This document shows, piece by piece, positions 48,444 to 59,252 of a stretch of DNA of 64,000 bases. Source of the stretch: Alcaligenes endophyticus (GTDB lineage: Bacteria > Pseudomonadota > Gammaproteobacteria > Burkholderiales > Burkholderiaceae_B); NCBI RefSeq assembly GCF_026344035.1, contig NZ_JAPKND010000004.1, positions 186,001-250,000 of the forward strand. The letters are read 5' to 3'. Under the pieces are notes generated by a model. It was not told the origin of the DNA. It did no database searches and saw only the letters and a program-made list of their open reading frames with translations. Position numbers and translations under genes: made by a program. The number at the start of each line of letters is the position of its first letter. Within the stretch, counting starts at the first letter, position 1.

Positions 48444-49079
48444 ATGACTACCCACTTTTATTTGATACGACACGGCGAAACGTCTTGGAATGCCGAAAAA
48501 AAACTGCAAGGCTGGCAAGACATTGCTTTAAATGAAACCGGTTTACAACAAGCCGAGCAACTGCAGCATTATCTTGCTTCAGAGGCTTTTTCAGCACGTA
48601 TAGACCGTTTAGTCAGCAGTGACTTACGCCGCGCATCAGATACTGCTCGCATCGCTAGTCGCCACTGGGGCTTACCAATAGAAATGACTGACCAATTACG
48701 CGAGCGCGGTTTTGGTGAGCTGGAAGGCCAAAGCTGGGCGAGTGTGGGGTATCCCGACCAACCCAACGCAGACCATACTGATATTGATGCTAGCCCCCAA
48801 GGAGGTGAATCAGTACGTGTTTTTCATCAGCGTGTGCTGAACTCTTTTGAAGAGCTTACCGCCAAGCACAGCGGGCTGACCGTGATGGTGTTCGCACATG
48901 GTGGCGTTATTGATCAAGTATGGCGTAAGCTTAATCAGCTCAGCCTATGGGAGCCCCGTACACAAAGCATTCTTAACACCAGTATCAATCATTTCAGCAT
49001 AGACCAACAGGGTGTTTGGAATATCGAAAACTGGGGCCAATTACCCCATTTAAGCACGGCGTTAGATGAAGCTCCTTAA
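48444..49079 (+). CDS. Histidine phosphatase family protein
   Basis: Cytosolic phosphatase of 211 residues. Catalytic LIRHGETSWNAEKKLQGW (His of RHG), partner Arg and Glu in RGFGELEGQSW, and the second His in VMVFAHGGVIDQVW. The substrate could be a sugar phosphate, alpha-ribazole phosphate (CobC-like) or a phosphoglycerate; no cobalamin genes are nearby. It is a lone plus-strand gene between minus-strand genes. Confidence 0.88.
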   Translation: MTTHFYLIRHGETSWNAEKKLQGWQDIALNETGLQQAEQLQHYLASEAFSARIDRLVSSDLRRASDTARIASRHWGLPIEMTDQLRERGFGELEGQSWASVGYPDQPNADHTDIDASPQGGESVRVFHQRVLNSFEELTAKHSGLTVMVFAHGGVIDQVWRKLNQLSLWEPRTQSILNTSINHFSIDQQGVWNIENWGQLPHLSTALDEAP

Positions 49080-49104
49080 CCATCACAACACCTATGACCC
49101 GAAC

Positions 49105-49869
49105 TTATTTGTGTCTGGGTTTGCGTGGAGCATTGCGCGCTAACCTATCATAAATAACGTTCGGCAAGTAACGCATTATTCGGCTAACCACCCCCATAGG
49201 CCAAGGAATTACCACATAACTACGCCCCTTGCTGATGGCTCTTTTAGCACGCTGCGCAAACTCGGGAGCTGACAATATAAAGGGCATGCCATACGGGTTT
49301 TTTTCTGTCATGGCAGTTCGTACGTAGCCTGGTGAAATCGTGACTACACGCACTCCGCAGGGCTGCATTTCAAGCCTTAAGCTTTCACAGTAGGCAATAA
49401 CCGCGGCTTTAGATGCACTATACGCACCCGCTCCTGGCAAGCCTCGTATACCCGCAACACTTGCTATACCCACTAAGGTTCCGGAGCGCTGTTTTTTCAT
49501 CGCTGACACAAAAGGTTCAAACGTAGCCCAAGTGCCCATTACATTAGTTTGCATCACTCGCTCACTGACTTGGAAATCGTCCAATTCTTCCGTTAGCACG
49601 CCCACGCTGATGCCCGCACTGGCAATAACAATATCAATTTTTTGCCCGCAAAACTGTAGAAAATCCTCAGCTGCCGCATGGACGGCCTGACGATCACAGA
49701 CATCGGCCACATATACTTTGGCTTCACAAGGTAAGGATTCAGCCAGCTCTTGCAACACCACATGACGCCTGCCCAGCAATCCTAGTTTACAGCCCTCTTG
49801 AGCATACGCTTGCGCTAAGGCCATACCAAGACCACTACTTGCTCCAGTAATAAAAACATGTTTGGCCAT
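49105..49869 (-). CDS. Short-chain dehydrogenase/reductase (SDR) family oxidoreductase
   Basis: NAD(P)-dependent enzyme of 254 residues. Cofactor site FITGASSGLGMALAQ, NNAG-region variant ASAGISVG, and catalytic YSASKAAVIAY (Tyr-x3-Lys). The C-terminal end is basic and hydrophobic (YLPNVIYDRLARNAPRK), as in membrane-associated SDRs. The gene follows the LpxO-like hydroxylase gene by 27 bases on the same strand, so an envelope lipid role is conceivable but unproven. Confidence 0.87.
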   Translation of the reverse strand: MAKHVFITGASSGLGMALAQAYAQEGCKLGLLGRRHVVLQELAESLPCEAKVYVADVCDRQAVHAAAEDFLQFCGQKIDIVIASAGISVGVLTEELDDFQVSERVMQTNVMGTWATFEPFVSAMKKQRSGTLVGIASVAGIRGLPGAGAYSASKAAVIAYCESLRLEMQPCGVRVVTISPGYVRTAMTEKNPYGMPFILSAPEFAQRAKRAISKGRSYVVIPWPMGVVSRIMRYLPNVIYDRLARNAPRKPRHK

Positions 49870-49896
49870 CTAGTTTGCCTCGCTTATTAACGTTGA

Positions 49897-50793
49897 CTAT
49901 AAAAAAATCCACGCAAAGAGCAAGGCCACCAACGCCCACTTCAATATGTAATAGACCGTTTGGTTCTTACGTTTAATGGCTTTACCCATACGCCGGAACG
50001 CATAAATTCCACCAAAAACACGATTAATTCCTCCGGTGCTATCGCCCTCTTGGTTAGGTGCAGCCGCTGCCCGTAATAAAAACCCGCCAATCACGTGGTT
50101 GATGCGTTGCGCCCAACGATAACGCATAGGTCGCTCTATATCAGCAAAAAAGATCACTCGATTTTCATCTGTTTTATTTTGTGCGTAATGAATGAATGTC
50201 TCATCAAACATGACTGCCTCACCGTCTTTCCAATAGTAGCGCTCACCATCAACCTCAATAAAGCAGTCTGGGCTGTTAGGAGTCATTAATCCGAGATGAA
50301 ACCGCAAGGAACCAGCATATGGGTCACGATGACTAGGCAGCTTACTGCCTGGCGGCAACGAGGTAAACATAGCAGCTTTAATACTCGGAATATTGGCTAC
50401 CATCGCGGCAGTAACGGGGCAATACTGCTGTGCGGAGGGATGTTTTGCGCCGTACCACTTTAAGTAAAAACGAGTCCAACCCGTTTTAAAAAAAGAGTTA
50501 AACCCCGCATCATCGTATTTATCGGAAGCCTTAATGTGTCCATCACCAAATAAGCGTTGTGCCTCGGCACGAATTTCATCGCTACGCTCCACTAAAACCT
50601 GTAACTCGGGGAAGTCTTTTAAATCTAAATAAGGTTTATTAGGCACCGCGCTAAAAGCGTACATAAAACAGTTCAGTGGCGCAAAAAAGCTCGAGTGATC
50701 TAAAGCCTGACGAGCGAACCTGTGTCGTACGCGCCCACGAAAATGCACCACTATAGAGCACACAATAAAAACCGCTAAAACAAACCATTTCAC
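49897..50793 (-). CDS. lpxO: Aspartyl/asparaginyl beta-hydroxylase family, LpxO-like
   Basis: Iron/2-oxoglutarate-dependent dioxygenase of 298 residues with an N-terminal membrane anchor (about 3-16) and a C-terminal hydrophobic segment. Metal and co-substrate residues lie in LPSHRDPYAGSLRFHLGL, DETFIHYAQNKTDENRVIFF. LpxO hydroxylates the 2-position of a lipid A acyl chain from the cytosolic side of the inner membrane. Length and both membrane anchors favour LpxO over soluble peptide hydroxylases. It starts 14 bases before the carB terminator region, downstream of carB. Confidence 0.82.
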   Translation of the reverse strand: MKWFVLAVFIVCSIVVHFRGRVRHRFARQALDHSSFFAPLNCFMYAFSAVPNKPYLDLKDFPELQVLVERSDEIRAEAQRLFGDGHIKASDKYDDAGFNSFFKTGWTRFYLKWYGAKHPSAQQYCPVTAAMVANIPSIKAAMFTSLPPGSKLPSHRDPYAGSLRFHLGLMTPNSPDCFIEVDGERYYWKDGEAVMFDETFIHYAQNKTDENRVIFFADIERPMRYRWAQRINHVIGGFLLRAAAAPNQEGDSTGGINRVFGGIYAFRRMGKAIKRKNQTVYYILKWALVALLFAWIFL

Positions 50794-50806
50794 GAGTTGT
50801 TTACTC

Positions 50807-50839
50807 CAAAAAAAAAGCGCACCGTAACTGCGGTGCGCT
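50807..50839 (-). terminator. Terminator of carAB
   Basis: On the minus strand a nine-base-pair stem AGCGCACCG / CGGTGCGCT with a six-base loop is followed by a run of nine T. It lies 20 bases after carB and overlaps the leader of the LpxO-like gene, which must then have its own promoter or rely on read-through. Confidence 0.9.
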
Positions 50840-50859
50840 CTACTTCTAGCTCGTCGAAC

Positions 50860-53800
50860 TTATGCTAATGAAGCGTGCAGCTCTTGCAAAGCATACACTT
50901 TCAAGCCATCCCCATCACGTAAGTACTGCAAGCCTTGTACAGCGGCCTGAGCACCAGCGATTGTCGTGTAATAAGCTAAGTTAGCAGCTAGCGCATGTGT
51001 ACGAATTGTACGGGAATCTGTGATTGCGTTACGACGATCTTCTACTGTATTGATTACCAGAGCGATTTCGCCGTTCTTCATCATATCCACTATATGCGGG
51101 CGGCCTTCAGTTACCTTATTTACTACTTGAACGGCAATCCCAGCCTGCTCGATAGCCGCTGCAGTACCACGAGTAGCAATGACCTTAAAGCCTAAGGACA
51201 CCAAAACTCGTGCTACTTCTTTGGCGGCTTCTTTGTCCTGGTCTCGAACACTTAAAAAGGCCATTCCACTTTCAGGCAAGTGTACACTGGCCGCCATCTG
51301 CGACTTCACGAAGGCTTCAGCAAATGACATGCCAACCCCCATTACTTCGCCGGTGGACTTCATTTCTGGCCCAAGAATGGTATCCACACCTGGAAACTTC
51401 ACAAATGGAAAGACTGCTTCTTTAACGCAGAAGTAATTTAACTTCACTTCTTCGTGTATGCCTTGCTCGCCTAAACTGCGGCCCGCCATCACACGTGCAG
51501 CAATCTTGGCTAATTGCAATCCTGTTGCTTTGGACACGAATGGTACCGTACGCGAGGCACGAGGATTAACCTCGAGTACGTAGACGTCGCCATTTTGAAT
51601 CGCAAACTGAACGTTCATCAAGCCTTTAACGTTCAGAGCCTTAGCCATCAGCGCTGTTTGACGTTTGATTTCAGCCACTACTTCAGCAGATAGAGAGTAT
51701 GGCGGCAAACTGCATGCGGAGTCTCCCGAGTGCACACCCGCTTGTTCGATATGCTCCATGACGCCGGCAACAAATACATGCTCACCATCTGCCAGGCAAT
51801 CTACATCTACTTCAGTTGCGTTGTTCAAGAAGTGATCTAGTAGCACGGGCGAGTCGTTACTGACTTTCACCGCGTCACGCATATAACGTTCTAGCTCGGA
51901 CTGTTCGTGCACGATTTCCATCGCGCGACCACCCAATACATAGCTAGGACGCACCACTAGAGGGTAAGCAATCTCTGCTGCTAAGGCCAACGCTTCGATT
52001 TCCGTACGTGCAGTACGGTTAGGCGGCTGACGCAGACCGATTTTATTCAACAGTTTCTGAAAACGCTCACGGTCTTCTGCGACGTCGATAGACTCGGGGC
52101 TAGTACCGATGATAGGCACACCATTCGCTTCTAAGGCACGCGCAAGTTTCAAGGGGGTTTGGCCACCGTACTGCACAATCGTACCGACTGGTTTTTCCAG
52201 GTGCACAATTTCCAATACATCTTCAAGCGTCAAAGGCTCAAAGTACAAACGATCGGAGGTATCGTAATCGGTAGAGACTGTCTCGGGGTTACAGTTAACC
52301 ATGATGGTTTCGTAACCATCTTCACGCAATGCCAAGGAGGCGTGTACGCAACAGTAGTCAAACTCGATACCTTGTCCTATACGGTTTGGGCCTCCCCCCA
52401 GCACGATAATTTTTTTCTTATCGGTAGGATTAGACTCACACTCTTCCTCGTAGGTTGAGTACATATAGGCGGTATTCGTCGCGAACTCAGCAGCGCAAGT
52501 ATCCACCCGCTTGTAAACCGGGCGCACATTTAACTGATGACGTAATTTGCGAACCTCTGACTCGATAGTGTCTAACAAGAAAGCCAGGCGACGATCGGAA
52601 AAACCGCGACGCTTTAAACCAAAAAGCGTTTGACGATCAAGATCAGCCAACGTTTTTTGCTCTAGGGCCAACTCAATGTCCACGATTTCTTTGATTTGTG
52701 CCAAGAACCAAGGATCGATTTTTGTTAGTCCATGAACTTCTTCCAGGCTCATGCCTTGTGCAAAAGCATCGCCTACGTACCAAATACGCTCGGGGCCGGG
52801 TTCGCCAAGCTCAACCTGCAGCTTTTCACGGTCGGTGGTTTTCTGGTTTAAACCATCGACACCTACCTCTAGACCACGTAGTGCTTTCTGGAAAGACTCT
52901 TGGAAAGTGCGTCCAATAGCCATCACCTCACCCACTGATTTCATTTGCGTCGTTAAGCGCGAATCAGCCTGGGGGAACTTCTCAAAAGCAAAGCGAGGTA
53001 CCTTAGTAACGACGTAATCAATCGTTGGCTCGAACGAGGCCGGAGTCGCTCCACCGGTAATCTCGTTGTGCAATTCGTCTAAGGTATAACCAACTGCCAA
53101 ACGCGCAGCAATTTTTGCGATGGGGAACCCCGTAGCCTTAGAAGCTAATGCAGAGGAACGTGATACGCGTGGGTTCATTTCGATAACAATCATGCGACCG
53201 TTATCTGGATTTACGGCGAACTGTACGTTAGAACCGCCTGTATCAACACCGATTTCACGCAGTACCGCAATAGAAGCGTTACGCATGATTTGGTATTCGC
53301 GGTCGGTCAGTGTCTGGGCAGGAGCTACGGTAATGGAGTCACCCGTATGCACACCCATAGGGTCTAGGTTTTCGATGGAGCAGACGATAATGCAGTTATC
53401 GGCACTATCACGCACTACTTCCATTTCGTACTCTTTCCAGCCCAGCAAGGACTCTTCAATGAGTAACTCTTTGGTAGGAGAGGCCTCTAGACCACGACGA
53501 CAAATAGTTTCAAACTCTTCTGGGTTATAGGCGATACCTCCGCCCGTACCACCCAAAGTGAAGCTAGGACGGATAACAACCGGGAAACCCGATGTACCAA
53601 TTTCTAGCGCAATGCTTTTTTGAACTTGCCAAGCTTCGTCCATAGAGTGTGCCACACCAGACTTGGCTGATTCCAAGCCAATGGAGGTCATGGCATCTTT
53701 AAACTTCAAGCGGTCTTCGGCTTTATCAATGGCTTCGGCATTCGCGCCGATCATTTCTACGCCGAATTTCTCCAGTACGCCGTGCTTAACCAGTTCTAAC

Positions 53801-54096
53801 GCACAATTCAATGCGGTTTGACCGCCCATGGTGGGCAGCAGCGCATCTGGACGCTCTTTTTCTATAATTTTCTCGACAGCCTTCCAGGTAATAGGCTCGA
53901 TGTAGGTAACATCAGCTGTTTCTGGGTCTGTCATGATGGTGGCTGGGTTACTGTTCACCAATATGGTGCGAAAGCCTTCGGCTTTTAAAGCCTTACAAGC
54001 TTGTGCACCAGAATAGTCGAACTCGCAGGCCTGCCCAATAATGATGGGGCCCGCCCCAATAATAAGTATGCTTTTTATATCTGTACGCTTTGGCAT
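50860..54096 (-). CDS. carB: Carbamoyl-phosphate synthase large subunit
   Basis: Subunit of 1078 residues making carbamoyl phosphate from bicarbonate, ATP and ammonia for pyrimidines and arginine. Two ATP-grasp halves: the first with [19 protein letters not shown] and [19 protein letters not shown], the second with [19 protein letters not shown] and [20 protein letters not shown]-terminal MGS-like allosteric domain (about 940-1070) should respond to UMP and ornithine. It is 13 bases after carA. Confidence 0.98.
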   Translation of the reverse strand: MPKRTDIKSILIIGAGPIIIGQACEFDYSGAQACKALKAEGFRTILVNSNPATIMTDPETADVTYIEPITWKAVEKIIEKERPDALLPTMGGQTALNCALELVKHGVLEKFGVEMIGANAEAIDKAEDRLKFKDAMTSIGLESAKSGVAHSMDEAWQVQKSIALEIGTSGFPVVIRPSFTLGGTGGGIAYNPEEFETICRRGLEASPTKELLIEESLLGWKEYEMEVVRDSADNCIIVCSIENLDPMGVHTGDSITVAPAQTLTDREYQIMRNASIAVLREIGVDTGGSNVQFAVNPDNGRMIVIEMNPRVSRSSALASKATGFPIAKIAARLAVGYTLDELHNEITGGATPASFEPTIDYVVTKVPRFAFEKFPQADSRLTTQMKSVGEVMAIGRTFQESFQKALRGLEVGVDGLNQKTTDREKLQVELGEPGPERIWYVGDAFAQGMSLEEVHGLTKIDPWFLAQIKEIVDIELALEQKTLADLDRQTLFGLKRRGFSDRRLAFLLDTIESEVRKLRHQLNVRPVYKRVDTCAAEFATNTAYMYSTYEEECESNPTDKKKIIVLGGGPNRIGQGIEFDYCCVHASLALREDGYETIMVNCNPETVSTDYDTSDRLYFEPLTLEDVLEIVHLEKPVGTIVQYGGQTPLKLARALEANGVPIIGTSPESIDVAEDRERFQKLLNKIGLRQPPNRTARTEIEALALAAEIAYPLVVRPSYVLGGRAMEIVHEQSELERYMRDAVKVSNDSPVLLDHFLNNATEVDVDCLADGEHVFVAGVMEHIEQAGVHSGDSACSLPPYSLSAEVVAEIKRQTALMAKALNVKGLMNVQFAIQNGDVYVLEVNPRASRTVPFVSKATGLQLAKIAARVMAGRSLGEQGIHEEVKLNYFCVKEAVFPFVKFPGVDTILGPEMKSTGEVMGVGMSFAEAFVKSQMAASVHLPESGMAFLSVRDQDKEAAKEVARVLVSLGFKVIATRGTAAAIEQAGIAVQVVNKVTEGRPHIVDMMKNGEIALVINTVEDRRNAITDSRTIRTHALAANLAYYTTIAGAQAAVQGLQYLRDGDGLKVYALQELHASLA

Positions 54097-54109
54097 GGTG
54101 CGATGATTC

Positions 54110-55279
54110 TTACGCGGCCTTATCGGCCTGGTGAGCAGCCATTAGGCTGATAAATTTATCGAACAGTGCGGCAATGTCACGTGGACCTGGTGTTGCTTCA
54201 GGGTGCCCCTGGAAGCAAAACGCGGGCCTATCAGTAAGTTCAAAGCCCTGTAAGCTTTGATCAAACAACGAAACATGTGTCACGCGTGCATTGTCAGGTA
54301 AGGTCTGTGCATCCACAGCAAAACCATGATTTTGGCTGGTGATGAAAACCCGGCCACTAGCCAGTTCTTGTACTGGATGGTTCGCACCATGGTGCCCTGA
54401 TTTCATTTTTACTGTTTTTGCCCCTAAGGCTAAGCCCATAATTTGATGGCCTAAGCAAATTCCGAATAACGGCATTTTTTGTGCCAACAGGCCTTGGCAG
54501 GCCTCGATGGCATAAGTGCACGGCTCGGGGTCCCCGGGGCCATTAGACAAAAATACACCATCCGGATTTAAGGCTAGCACTTGCTCTAAGGATGTCTGGG
54601 CTGGTACCACAGTGATTTTGCAACCGCGGTCTGCCATCTGACGCAAAATGTTCGCTTTGACGCCAAAATCGTAAGCAACAACATGGTAAGCACTGGTGTC
54701 GGGAGTGGTAAAACCACCTCCTAGCTCCCAAGAGCCTTCGGTCCACTCGTAGGAAGTGGGAGTAGAGACTTCTTTGGCAAGGTCTTGACCCTTTATGCCA
54801 GGGAAGGAACGAGCCAACTCAAGCGCTCGCTCAGCATCATCACCTACGAATATGCAAGCGCTTTGGGCGCCTTTTTCACGCAAAATACGTGTTAGTTTAC
54901 GAGTATCGATCCCTGAAATAGCAACCACGCCTTGCTGTTTCAAGTAGTCGGGCAACGATTGGGTGGATCGGAAATTAGATAAGCGAGCTGGACAATCACG
55001 AATGACTAAACCAGCAGCGCGTGTCTGAGTAGACTCGGCATCCTCCGGATTGACTCCGGTATTACCAATATGCGGATAAGTGAGCGTAACAATCTGATTA
55101 CTGTAACTCGGATCTGTCAGGATTTCCTGATAGCCAGTCATAGCTGTATTAAAGACGATTTCCGCAACACAGTGCCCTTCAGCACCAATAGAAACACCTG
55201 TAAACAGGGTTCCATCCGCCAGGGCTAGGATTGCACTTTTTACAGCGCGGAACTCCTCAGGAAATAAAGACGGCAGCAC
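54110..55279 (-). CDS. carA: Carbamoyl-phosphate synthase small subunit
   Basis: Glutamine amidotransferase subunit of 389 residues that supplies ammonia to CarB. N-terminal [19 protein letters not shown] and [20 protein letters not shown]; class I GATase motif [16 protein letters not shown] with the catalytic Cys, and [13 protein letters not shown] with His and Glu. The only upstream ATG (55384) would add a Cys-rich segment unlike CarA. GTG 55279 begins the family-like LPSLFPEE and is preferred. Divergent from transaldolase. Confidence 0.95.
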   Translation of the reverse strand: MLPSLFPEEFRAVKSAILALADGTLFTGVSIGAEGHCVAEIVFNTAMTGYQEILTDPSYSNQIVTLTYPHIGNTGVNPEDAESTQTRAAGLVIRDCPARLSNFRSTQSLPDYLKQQGVVAISGIDTRKLTRILREKGAQSACIFVGDDAERALELARSFPGIKGQDLAKEVSTPTSYEWTEGSWELGGGFTTPDTSAYHVVAYDFGVKANILRQMADRGCKITVVPAQTSLEQVLALNPDGVFLSNGPGDPEPCTYAIEACQGLLAQKMPLFGICLGHQIMGLALGAKTVKMKSGHHGANHPVQELASGRVFITSQNHGFAVDAQTLPDNARVTHVSLFDQSLQGFELTDRPAFCFQGHPEATPGPRDIAALFDKFISLMAAHQADKAA

Positions 55280-55449
55280 GTTTAAAACCCCGGTTCTGAA
55301 ATTAACATTAAACTTTCTGATTATACTTCGATATGCTTCGCATCGAAAGCAAATCCCAAAAAAGCACGAAAAACAGCAACACATCTCATTTTTCGACTAC
55401 ATTGATCCATTGACTGATGCACTTGGCTTTTAGATGGACTAACAGATTT

Positions 55450-56412
55450 ATGAGTACTCTGCTTGAATCTTTGCGCCAGCACACAATCGTGGTGGCCGAC
55501 ACGGGCAACTTTGAAACCATACGCGAGTTCCGCCCGACCGACGCAACAACTAACCCTTCACTTATCCTTAAGGCTGTACAGCAAAGCGAGTATCAGCACT
55601 TGCTTGAGCGCGTTGTTAAGGATCATCCCAACGCTAGCGTAAGCGAAACCAGTGATTTACTTCTGGTGGCATTTGGCACAGAAATACTGCGTATCGTTCC
55701 GGGCCGCGTATCCACTGAAGTGGATGCCCGCCTTTCGTTCGACACGGCGGCAAGCATTGAGCGTGCACGCCAAATTGTCGACCTTTATGAAAAGCACGGT
55801 ATCGAGCGTGAGCGCATATTAATCAAGCTAGCAGCCAGTTGGGAAGGCATACAAGCGGCCAAAGCCCTACAAACAGAAGGCATTAACTGCAATTTGACGC
55901 TGCTATTTTCCTTAACCCAAGCCATTGCCTGTGCACAAGCTAAGGTTAAACTGATTTCGCCCTTCGTGGGGCGTATTTACGATTGGTATAAGAAATCTGC
56001 TGGACAACAATGGGTAGAGACCGAGCATGTTGGCCCCCAAGACCCTGGTGTGCAGTCCGTACGCAGCATCTACAACTACTATAAAACCTATGACATCAAT
56101 ACCGAAATCATGGGTGCTAGCTTTAGGAATATTGAACAGATTCTGGCCTTAGCTGGTTGCGACTTGCTCACCATTAGCCCCGACTTACTCAGCAAGCTAG
56201 CACATACTAACGGCCATGTGGATGCTTCTCTGAGTATCCAACAGGCTAAAAGCATTGCACCCGAATGGCGTGCAAGCAACGAGGTTACTTTCCGTACTGA
56301 CCTGAATGCTGATGCCATGGCTAGCGAGAAGCTGGGTGAAGGCATACGTCTATTTACAGCGGATGCCCTTAAGCTGGACGCGTTAATTCAAGCCGCCCGG
56401 CAAGCCAACTGA
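55450..56412 (+). CDS. tal: Transaldolase
   Basis: Pentose-phosphate enzyme of 320 residues moving a three-carbon ketol unit between sugar phosphates. The Schiff-base Lys lies in [13 protein letters not shown], following the conserved [14 protein letters not shown] and [14 protein letters not shown]. The later [13 protein letters not shown] and [14 protein letters not shown] complete the TalB-type pattern. ATG 55450 gives the normal start; an upstream in-frame ATG at 55417 would add 11 residues. Confidence 0.97.
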   Translation: MSTLLESLRQHTIVVADTGNFETIREFRPTDATTNPSLILKAVQQSEYQHLLERVVKDHPNASVSETSDLLLVAFGTEILRIVPGRVSTEVDARLSFDTAASIERARQIVDLYEKHGIERERILIKLAASWEGIQAAKALQTEGINCNLTLLFSLTQAIACAQAKVKLISPFVGRIYDWYKKSAGQQWVETEHVGPQDPGVQSVRSIYNYYKTYDINTEIMGASFRNIEQILALAGCDLLTISPDLLSKLAHTNGHVDASLSIQQAKSIAPEWRASNEVTFRTDLNADAMASEKLGEGIRLFTADALKLDALIQAARQAN

Positions 56413-56430
56413 AAAAAGTGGTTTACAAAA

Positions 56431-56457
56431 AAGGCAAGCTTCGCAGCTTGCCTTTTT
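56431..56457 (+). terminator. Terminator of tal (probably bidirectional)
   Basis: Ten-base-pair stem AAGGCAAGCT / AGCTTGCCTT with a four-base TCGC loop and T tract. A run of A before the stem allows it to work on the minus strand as well, ending the convergent ABC transporter operon. Confidence 0.92.
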
Positions 56458-56478
56458 CATGAGCGTATCACTTTTTTC

Positions 56479-57270
56479 CTACAGTTTCTGCGTTTCACCA
56501 CTCTTAGGCCGCCATACCAACATACGCTCTTCAAAAACGGTCACTAAACCATCGAGAATCAACGCAAAAATTGTTAACACAACGATGCCTGCAAACACTG
56601 TATTCACATCTAGCGAGCCCTCTGCTTGCAAGATCAAATACCCTACTCCGCTAGCGGAGCCCAGATATTCGCCCACAACAGCACCTACAAAAGCCAAGCC
56701 GACCGAGGTATGCAAGCTAGAAAATACCCAACTGGTCGCCGAGGGAATGTAGACAAAACGCAATAGCTGCTTACGATTAGCCCCCAGCATACGCGCATTA
56801 TCTAACAGGGTTGTGCTCACTTCCCGCACGCCTTGATAGACATTAAAAAATACAATAAAAAACACTAAAGTAACGGCTAAAGCCACCTTAGACCAAATAC
56901 CTAAGCCAAACCACATACCAAAAATTGGCGCCAAGATAACCCGTGGCATTGAGTTTGCCGCTTTAATATAGGGATCAAGTAAAGCGCTGGCTCCGGCCGA
57001 CAAGCCCAGCCATAGACCAAATCCTAAGCCACCTACGGTACCAATCACAAACGCCAGTATCGTTTCACTTAGGGTCACGCCTAAATGGCGATAAATATCA
57101 CCGTTAGTGACAAACCACGCCCAAATAACCTGAGCGACATCGAGCGGACGGCCAAAGAAAAAAGCCATTTGTGGATCTTGAGTGAGGAAGTGCCAGAACA
57201 ACAACATCACTAACAGGAGCATCACCTGCCAACATCGCAGACTCCATTTACTCTTTGCGAACTTAGCCAT
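56479..57270 (-). CDS. ABC transporter permease, NitT/TauT (SsuC-like) family
   Basis: Inner-membrane permease of 263 residues with about six hydrophobic segments and the coupling loop DNARMLGANRKQLLRFVYIPS. Typical SsuC/TauC marks are GLGFGLWLGLS and SMPRVILAPIFGMWFGLG. ATG 57270 gives the standard short cytoplasmic N-terminus. It is third in an ABC operon, two bases after the ATPase gene. Confidence 0.92.
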   Translation of the reverse strand: MAKFAKSKWSLRCWQVMLLLVMLLFWHFLTQDPQMAFFFGRPLDVAQVIWAWFVTNGDIYRHLGVTLSETILAFVIGTVGGLGFGLWLGLSAGASALLDPYIKAANSMPRVILAPIFGMWFGLGIWSKVALAVTLVFFIVFFNVYQGVREVSTTLLDNARMLGANRKQLLRFVYIPSATSWVFSSLHTSVGLAFVGAVVGEYLGSASGVGYLILQAEGSLDVNTVFAGIVVLTIFALILDGLVTVFEERMLVWRPKSGETQKL

Positions 57271-57272
57271 AT

Positions 57273-58079
57273 TTATGCCTGTTTTTGCTGGGCATAGCCC
57301 TTTAACACTTCTTCTCGAAGCACATCCCAAATAGCCTGATGAAGTTCAACAAAGCGGGGATTACTACGCACTTCAGCCACATCCCGCGGACGCGCTATGT
57401 CAATCTCGAACTCACCAATAGGATGTGTTCCTGGACCGGCTGAAAGCACCACCACCCTATCGCTCATGGCAATCGCCTCGTCTAAGTCGTGTGTAATAAA
57501 CAGCACCGCTTTACGTTGGGCCATCCAGATATCCAAGACTTCGTTTTCCATCAATTGGCGGGTTTGTATGTCCAACGCGGAAAAAGGCTCATCCATGAGG
57601 ATAAGGTCTGGGTCGCGAATCAGCGTCTGGGCCAACATGACGCGCTTGCGCATCCCCCCCGACATCTGATGCGGGTAACGATCTTCAAAGCCGCCCAGCC
57701 CCACACGCTTCATCCACTCACGTGCAAGCGCTTCGCTTTCTGCCGCAGGCTTACCAGCAAATTCCAGACCAGCCATTACATTGGACAGGGCATTACGCCA
57801 CGGGAATAGTGCCTCGCCTTGAAACATATAACCGGCACGCTCGTTAACACCTTGCAACGGCTTACCGAATATGCTTACTGAGCCGCTAGAGGGCTGTAAC
57901 AAGCCAGCCGCCACATTCAGTAGCGTAGACTTACCACATCCTGTAGGGCCCACCACCGAGACAAATTCGCCGGCAGCAATCGTTAAACTAGCATCCTTTA
58001 CCGCGGTATACAGGCCTTGGCCGTCTCGGGATGAGAAAACACAACTAATATTATCTAACTTAAGAGCTGAGTTAGGCAT
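57273..58079 (-). CDS. ABC transporter ATP-binding protein, NitT/TauT family
   Basis: ATPase of 268 residues. Walker [18 protein letters not shown], signature MSGGMRKRVMLAQ, Walker B LILMDEPFSALD, and switch His in FITHDLDEAI. ATG 58079 lies inside the end of the binding-protein gene, an eight-base overlap, which implies translational coupling. A start at 58154 would overlap far more. Confidence 0.94.
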   Translation of the reverse strand: MPNSALKLDNISCVFSSRDGQGLYTAVKDASLTIAAGEFVSVVGPTGCGKSTLLNVAAGLLQPSSGSVSIFGKPLQGVNERAGYMFQGEALFPWRNALSNVMAGLEFAGKPAAESEALAREWMKRVGLGGFEDRYPHQMSGGMRKRVMLAQTLIRDPDLILMDEPFSALDIQTRQLMENEVLDIWMAQRKAVLFITHDLDEAIAMSDRVVVLSAGPGTHPIGEFEIDIARPRDVAEVRSNPRFVELHQAIWDVLREEVLKGYAQQKQA

Positions 58080-59112
58080 TGGGATACTTCTCGTTTGCCT
58101 TAATAGCAAACTCATTCGTGAAAATTTTCTGAATATCGATTTTGCTACGATCAAAGTTAGGCGTAAAAGCAGCCAGCGCGTTTAATGCGGTCTCTGGACC
58201 GTCTGCTGCCACCATGCCATCCGGAGACAAGGCTGGACGATTGGCCTCCAAGCACTGCTTGTACAGAGCCACATCGTTCAATAGATACGATTCAGGCACG
58301 GTTTTCACTATATCGTCCAAGCTACTGGCTTGAATCCACTTGTCCGCGCGCACAATAGCATTCGCTAGGGCTTGTGTAGTCGCTGGATTAGCATCAATAA
58401 AACGCTGCGAGGTATACAAACATGCTGAGGGCATATTTCCGCCAAATACTTTTTGAGTTTCAGCTAAGGTGCGTGTGTCAGAAATAATCTCGATAACGTC
58501 ATCTTTCAGCAACGTGCCTATAACAGGGTCTAAGTTGGCGATAGCATCTATTTGACCCGTGCGCATAGCGGTAATCGCGCCAGCCCCAGCACCGACTCCA
58601 ATAAATGATACGTCAGAGGGCTTTAAGCCATGCTGCTCAAGGAAAAAGCTGACCATCATATTGGTCGATGAACCTGGGGCGGTCACGCCAATTTTTTTGC
58701 CTTTTAAATCAGCCGGCGTTTGATAGTTAGGCATAGTGCGCTTAGAGACAGCCAGCACTATTGCTGGAGCCTGACCTTGCTGCACAAACGCCCGATAAAA
58801 CTGGCCTTTAGACTGCAGATTGATGGTGTGCTCAAAGGCACCCGAAACCACATCCGCGCTGCCGCCTACCACTGCTTGCAAAGCTCGTGAACCACCTGCA
58901 AAATCCACAATATTTACATCTAAACCTTCGTCATCAAAAAAACCGCGTAATGCAGCAATTGACAATGGCAAGTAATAAATCAGTGCTTGTCCGCCCACGG
59001 CGATGGTCACCTCTTTCTTTTCAGAGGATTGAGCATTCACCATACCAGGTAAAGCCAAAGCAGCGCCACCGGCACCCACCAGCTTCAACATGTCGCGACG
59101 AGATAATTGCAT
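58072..59112 (-). CDS. ABC transporter substrate-binding protein, NitT/TauT family, Tat signal
   Basis: Periplasmic receptor of 346 residues. The N-terminus LSRRDMLKLVGAGGAALALP is a twin-arginine signal, so the protein is probably exported folded. The mature part (VTIAVGGQALIYYLPLSIA, GFFDDEGLDVNIVDFAGGS, KKIGVTAPGSSTNMM) fits the SsuA/TauA/NMT1 superfamily. Ligand candidates include sulfonates, nitrate, pyrimidine precursors or aromatic acids; the sequence does not decide, and no sulfonate monooxygenase gene is adjacent. Confidence 0.92.
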   Translation of the reverse strand: MQLSRRDMLKLVGAGGAALALPGMVNAQSSEKKEVTIAVGGQALIYYLPLSIAALRGFFDDEGLDVNIVDFAGGSRALQAVVGGSADVVSGAFEHTINLQSKGQFYRAFVQQGQAPAIVLAVSKRTMPNYQTPADLKGKKIGVTAPGSSTNMMVSFFLEQHGLKPSDVSFIGVGAGAGAITAMRTGQIDAIANLDPVIGTLLKDDVIEIISDTRTLAETQKVFGGNMPSACLYTSQRFIDANPATTQALANAIVRADKWIQASSLDDIVKTVPESYLLNDVALYKQCLEANRPALSPDGMVAADGPETALNALAAFTPNFDRSKIDIQKIFTNEFAIKANEKYPNA

Positions 59113-59252
59113 GTTATTTCCTTTTTATAAGTACAAAGCAAGCTCAGACCTTCTTTCACAAGAAAAGAAATGTCTTTTTACAAGCGCTAGCTTTGTAGTA
59201 TGGTATAAAACCAAAGGATTAGTACAGTGTATTAGGGGCTTTCCCTAATCAC

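Noticed and set aside
59231-59249. Hairpin ATTAGGG / CCCTAAT between recR and the ABC receptor gene as terminator
   Set aside because: No T tract on either strand; only a seven-base-pair stem, so not called.
59113-59252. Riboswitch before the ABC transporter operon
   Set aside because: No TPP, SAM or other conserved riboswitch core sequence could be seen in the leader.
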